Below are positions 5,510 through 6,012 of a stretch of DNA of 6,012 nt, piece after piece; positions within the stretch are counted from its first letter, which is position 1; every line of letters starts with the position of its first letter. Origin of the DNA: an uncultured beta proteobacterium (GTDB taxonomy: Bacteria > Pseudomonadota > Gammaproteobacteria > Burkholderiales > Rhodocyclaceae). The stretch lies in NCBI GenBank assembly GCA_903910495.1, contig CAIVZW010000506.1, positions 1-6,012 of the forward strand, given 5' to 3'. The notes beneath the pieces are model-generated. The model saw only the letters and a program-made list of their open reading frames with translations, was not told the origin of the DNA and ran no database searches. The position numbers and the translations under genes were made by a program.

Positions 5510-6012
5510 ATGTCCGATCAGGAAAACCTGCACCAACCCCTGTTGCGCCTCGGGCTTGACCTGGGTGGCACAAAAATCGAGATCATCGCGCTCGACCCAG
5601 CAGGGCACGAACTGCTGCGGCGCCGCGTGGCAACGCCACAGGGTGACTACAGGGCCACGCTGGCAGAGATCGCCGGGCTGGTCGAAGCCGTCGAGCATGA
5701 GCTTGGCCAGCGCGGCAGCGTCGGGCTGGGAATTCCCGGCGCCGAATCGGCTGGCGGCTTGATCAAGAACGCCAATTCGACCTGCCTGATCGGAAAACCG
5801 CTGCGCCGTGATCTGCAAACCCTGCTGCAACGCCAAATTCGCATCGAAAACGATGCCAACTGCTTTGCCCTGTCCGAAGCCGTCGACGGTGCCGGACACG
5901 ACGCCGACGTCGTTTTCGGGGTCATTCTGGGGACCGGTGTCGGCGGCGGCATCGTGGTCCGTGGGCGTGTGCTCGCCGGCGCCAATCACATCGCCGGCGA
6001 ATGGGGGCACAA
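5510..6012 (+). CDS. ROK-family sugar kinase, fructokinase (Mak)-like (3' end cut off by window edge)
   Basis: A cytoplasmic kinase that would phosphorylate a free hexose with ATP; fructose or glucose are the likely substrates, inferred from family. The first 167 residues of the usual ~300 are visible and the frame is open to the right edge. Landmarks are the phosphate-binding LGLDLGGTKIE (14-24), GLGIPGAE (72-79), the catalytic-Asp motif ENDANCFALSEA (113-124, Asp115), the second ATP-site motif GVILGTGVGGGIV (137-149) and AGEWGH (162-167), the start of the ExGH motif. The zinc-binding cysteine motif lies beyond the window. The patterns KNANSTCL and ENDANCFALSEAVDG resemble the Mak/fructokinase group more than glucokinases. 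The ATG at 5510 starts close to the conserved core, as is usual; an in-frame ATG at 5489 would add 7 residues, and neither has a good Shine-Dalgarno. Divergent from the DUF1840 gene. Confidence 0.94.
   Translation, partial: MSDQENLHQPLLRLGLDLGGTKIEIIALDPAGHELLRRRVATPQGDYRATLAEIAGLVEAVEHELGQRGSVGLGIPGAESAGGLIKNANSTCLIGKPLRRDLQTLLQRQIRIENDANCFALSEAVDGAGHDADVVFGVILGTGVGGGIVVRGRVLAGANHIAGEWGH

Noticed and set aside
1..6012. A novel defence, mobile or multi-gene system
   Set aside because: Every gene except the DUF1840 protein has a recognised housekeeping or transport family; there are no tandem repeats, transposase or integrase genes, toxin-antitoxin pairs or long unexplained non-coding stretches.

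Overview
The window is GC-rich bacterial chromosome. Gene content points to a betaproteobacterium, plausibly near Rhodocyclales. The evidence is a DUF1840 protein (a family I associate mainly with Betaproteobacteria), an Enterobacteria-type phospholipase-D-fold phosphatidylserine synthase, a BenE-type symporter and a Moa protein pair of the usual proteobacterial type. The taxonomic placement is inference from protein families; no rRNA or tRNA is present. Coding density is high. I see no mobile element, CRISPR array, phage gene or tRNA.

Layout, left to right. (1) Positions 1-1335, minus strand: a molybdenum cofactor operon, moaA followed 6 nt later by moaC, which runs off the left edge. Together they convert GTP to cyclic pyranopterin monophosphate. 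(2) Positions 1336-1470: a divergent promoter region. (3) Positions 1471-2625, plus strand: a benE-family membrane symporter with no aromatic-degradation genes next to it. (4) Positions 2733-4142, plus strand: pssA, the committing enzyme for phosphatidylethanolamine synthesis. Its GTG start lies just 8 nt after a perfect TATAAT, with no Shine-Dalgarno. (5) Positions 4242-5364, minus strand: a probable two-gene unit, DUF1840 protein then a secreted Amidase_3 cell-wall hydrolase. It is closed by an 11-bp hairpin overlapping the amidase stop codon, in the convergent gap after pssA. (6) Positions 5365-5509: a second divergent promoter region with an inverted repeat. (7) Position 5510 to the right edge, plus strand: the first 167 codons of a ROK-family sugar kinase, closest in pattern to the Mak/fructokinase group.

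The genes look like ordinary housekeeping loci: cofactor synthesis, transport, phospholipid synthesis, cell-wall remodelling and sugar phosphorylation. They do not form one pathway. I found no convincing sign of a novel multi-gene system. The points worth a second look are small: two genes (moaA and pssA) with -10-like boxes practically on the start codon and no Shine-Dalgarno, suggesting leaderless or nearly leaderless mRNAs; a possible 5'-terminal stem-loop on the DUF1840 mRNA; the coupling of an uncharacterised acidic-linker protein to a divergent amidase; and the hairpin at the amidase 3' end.
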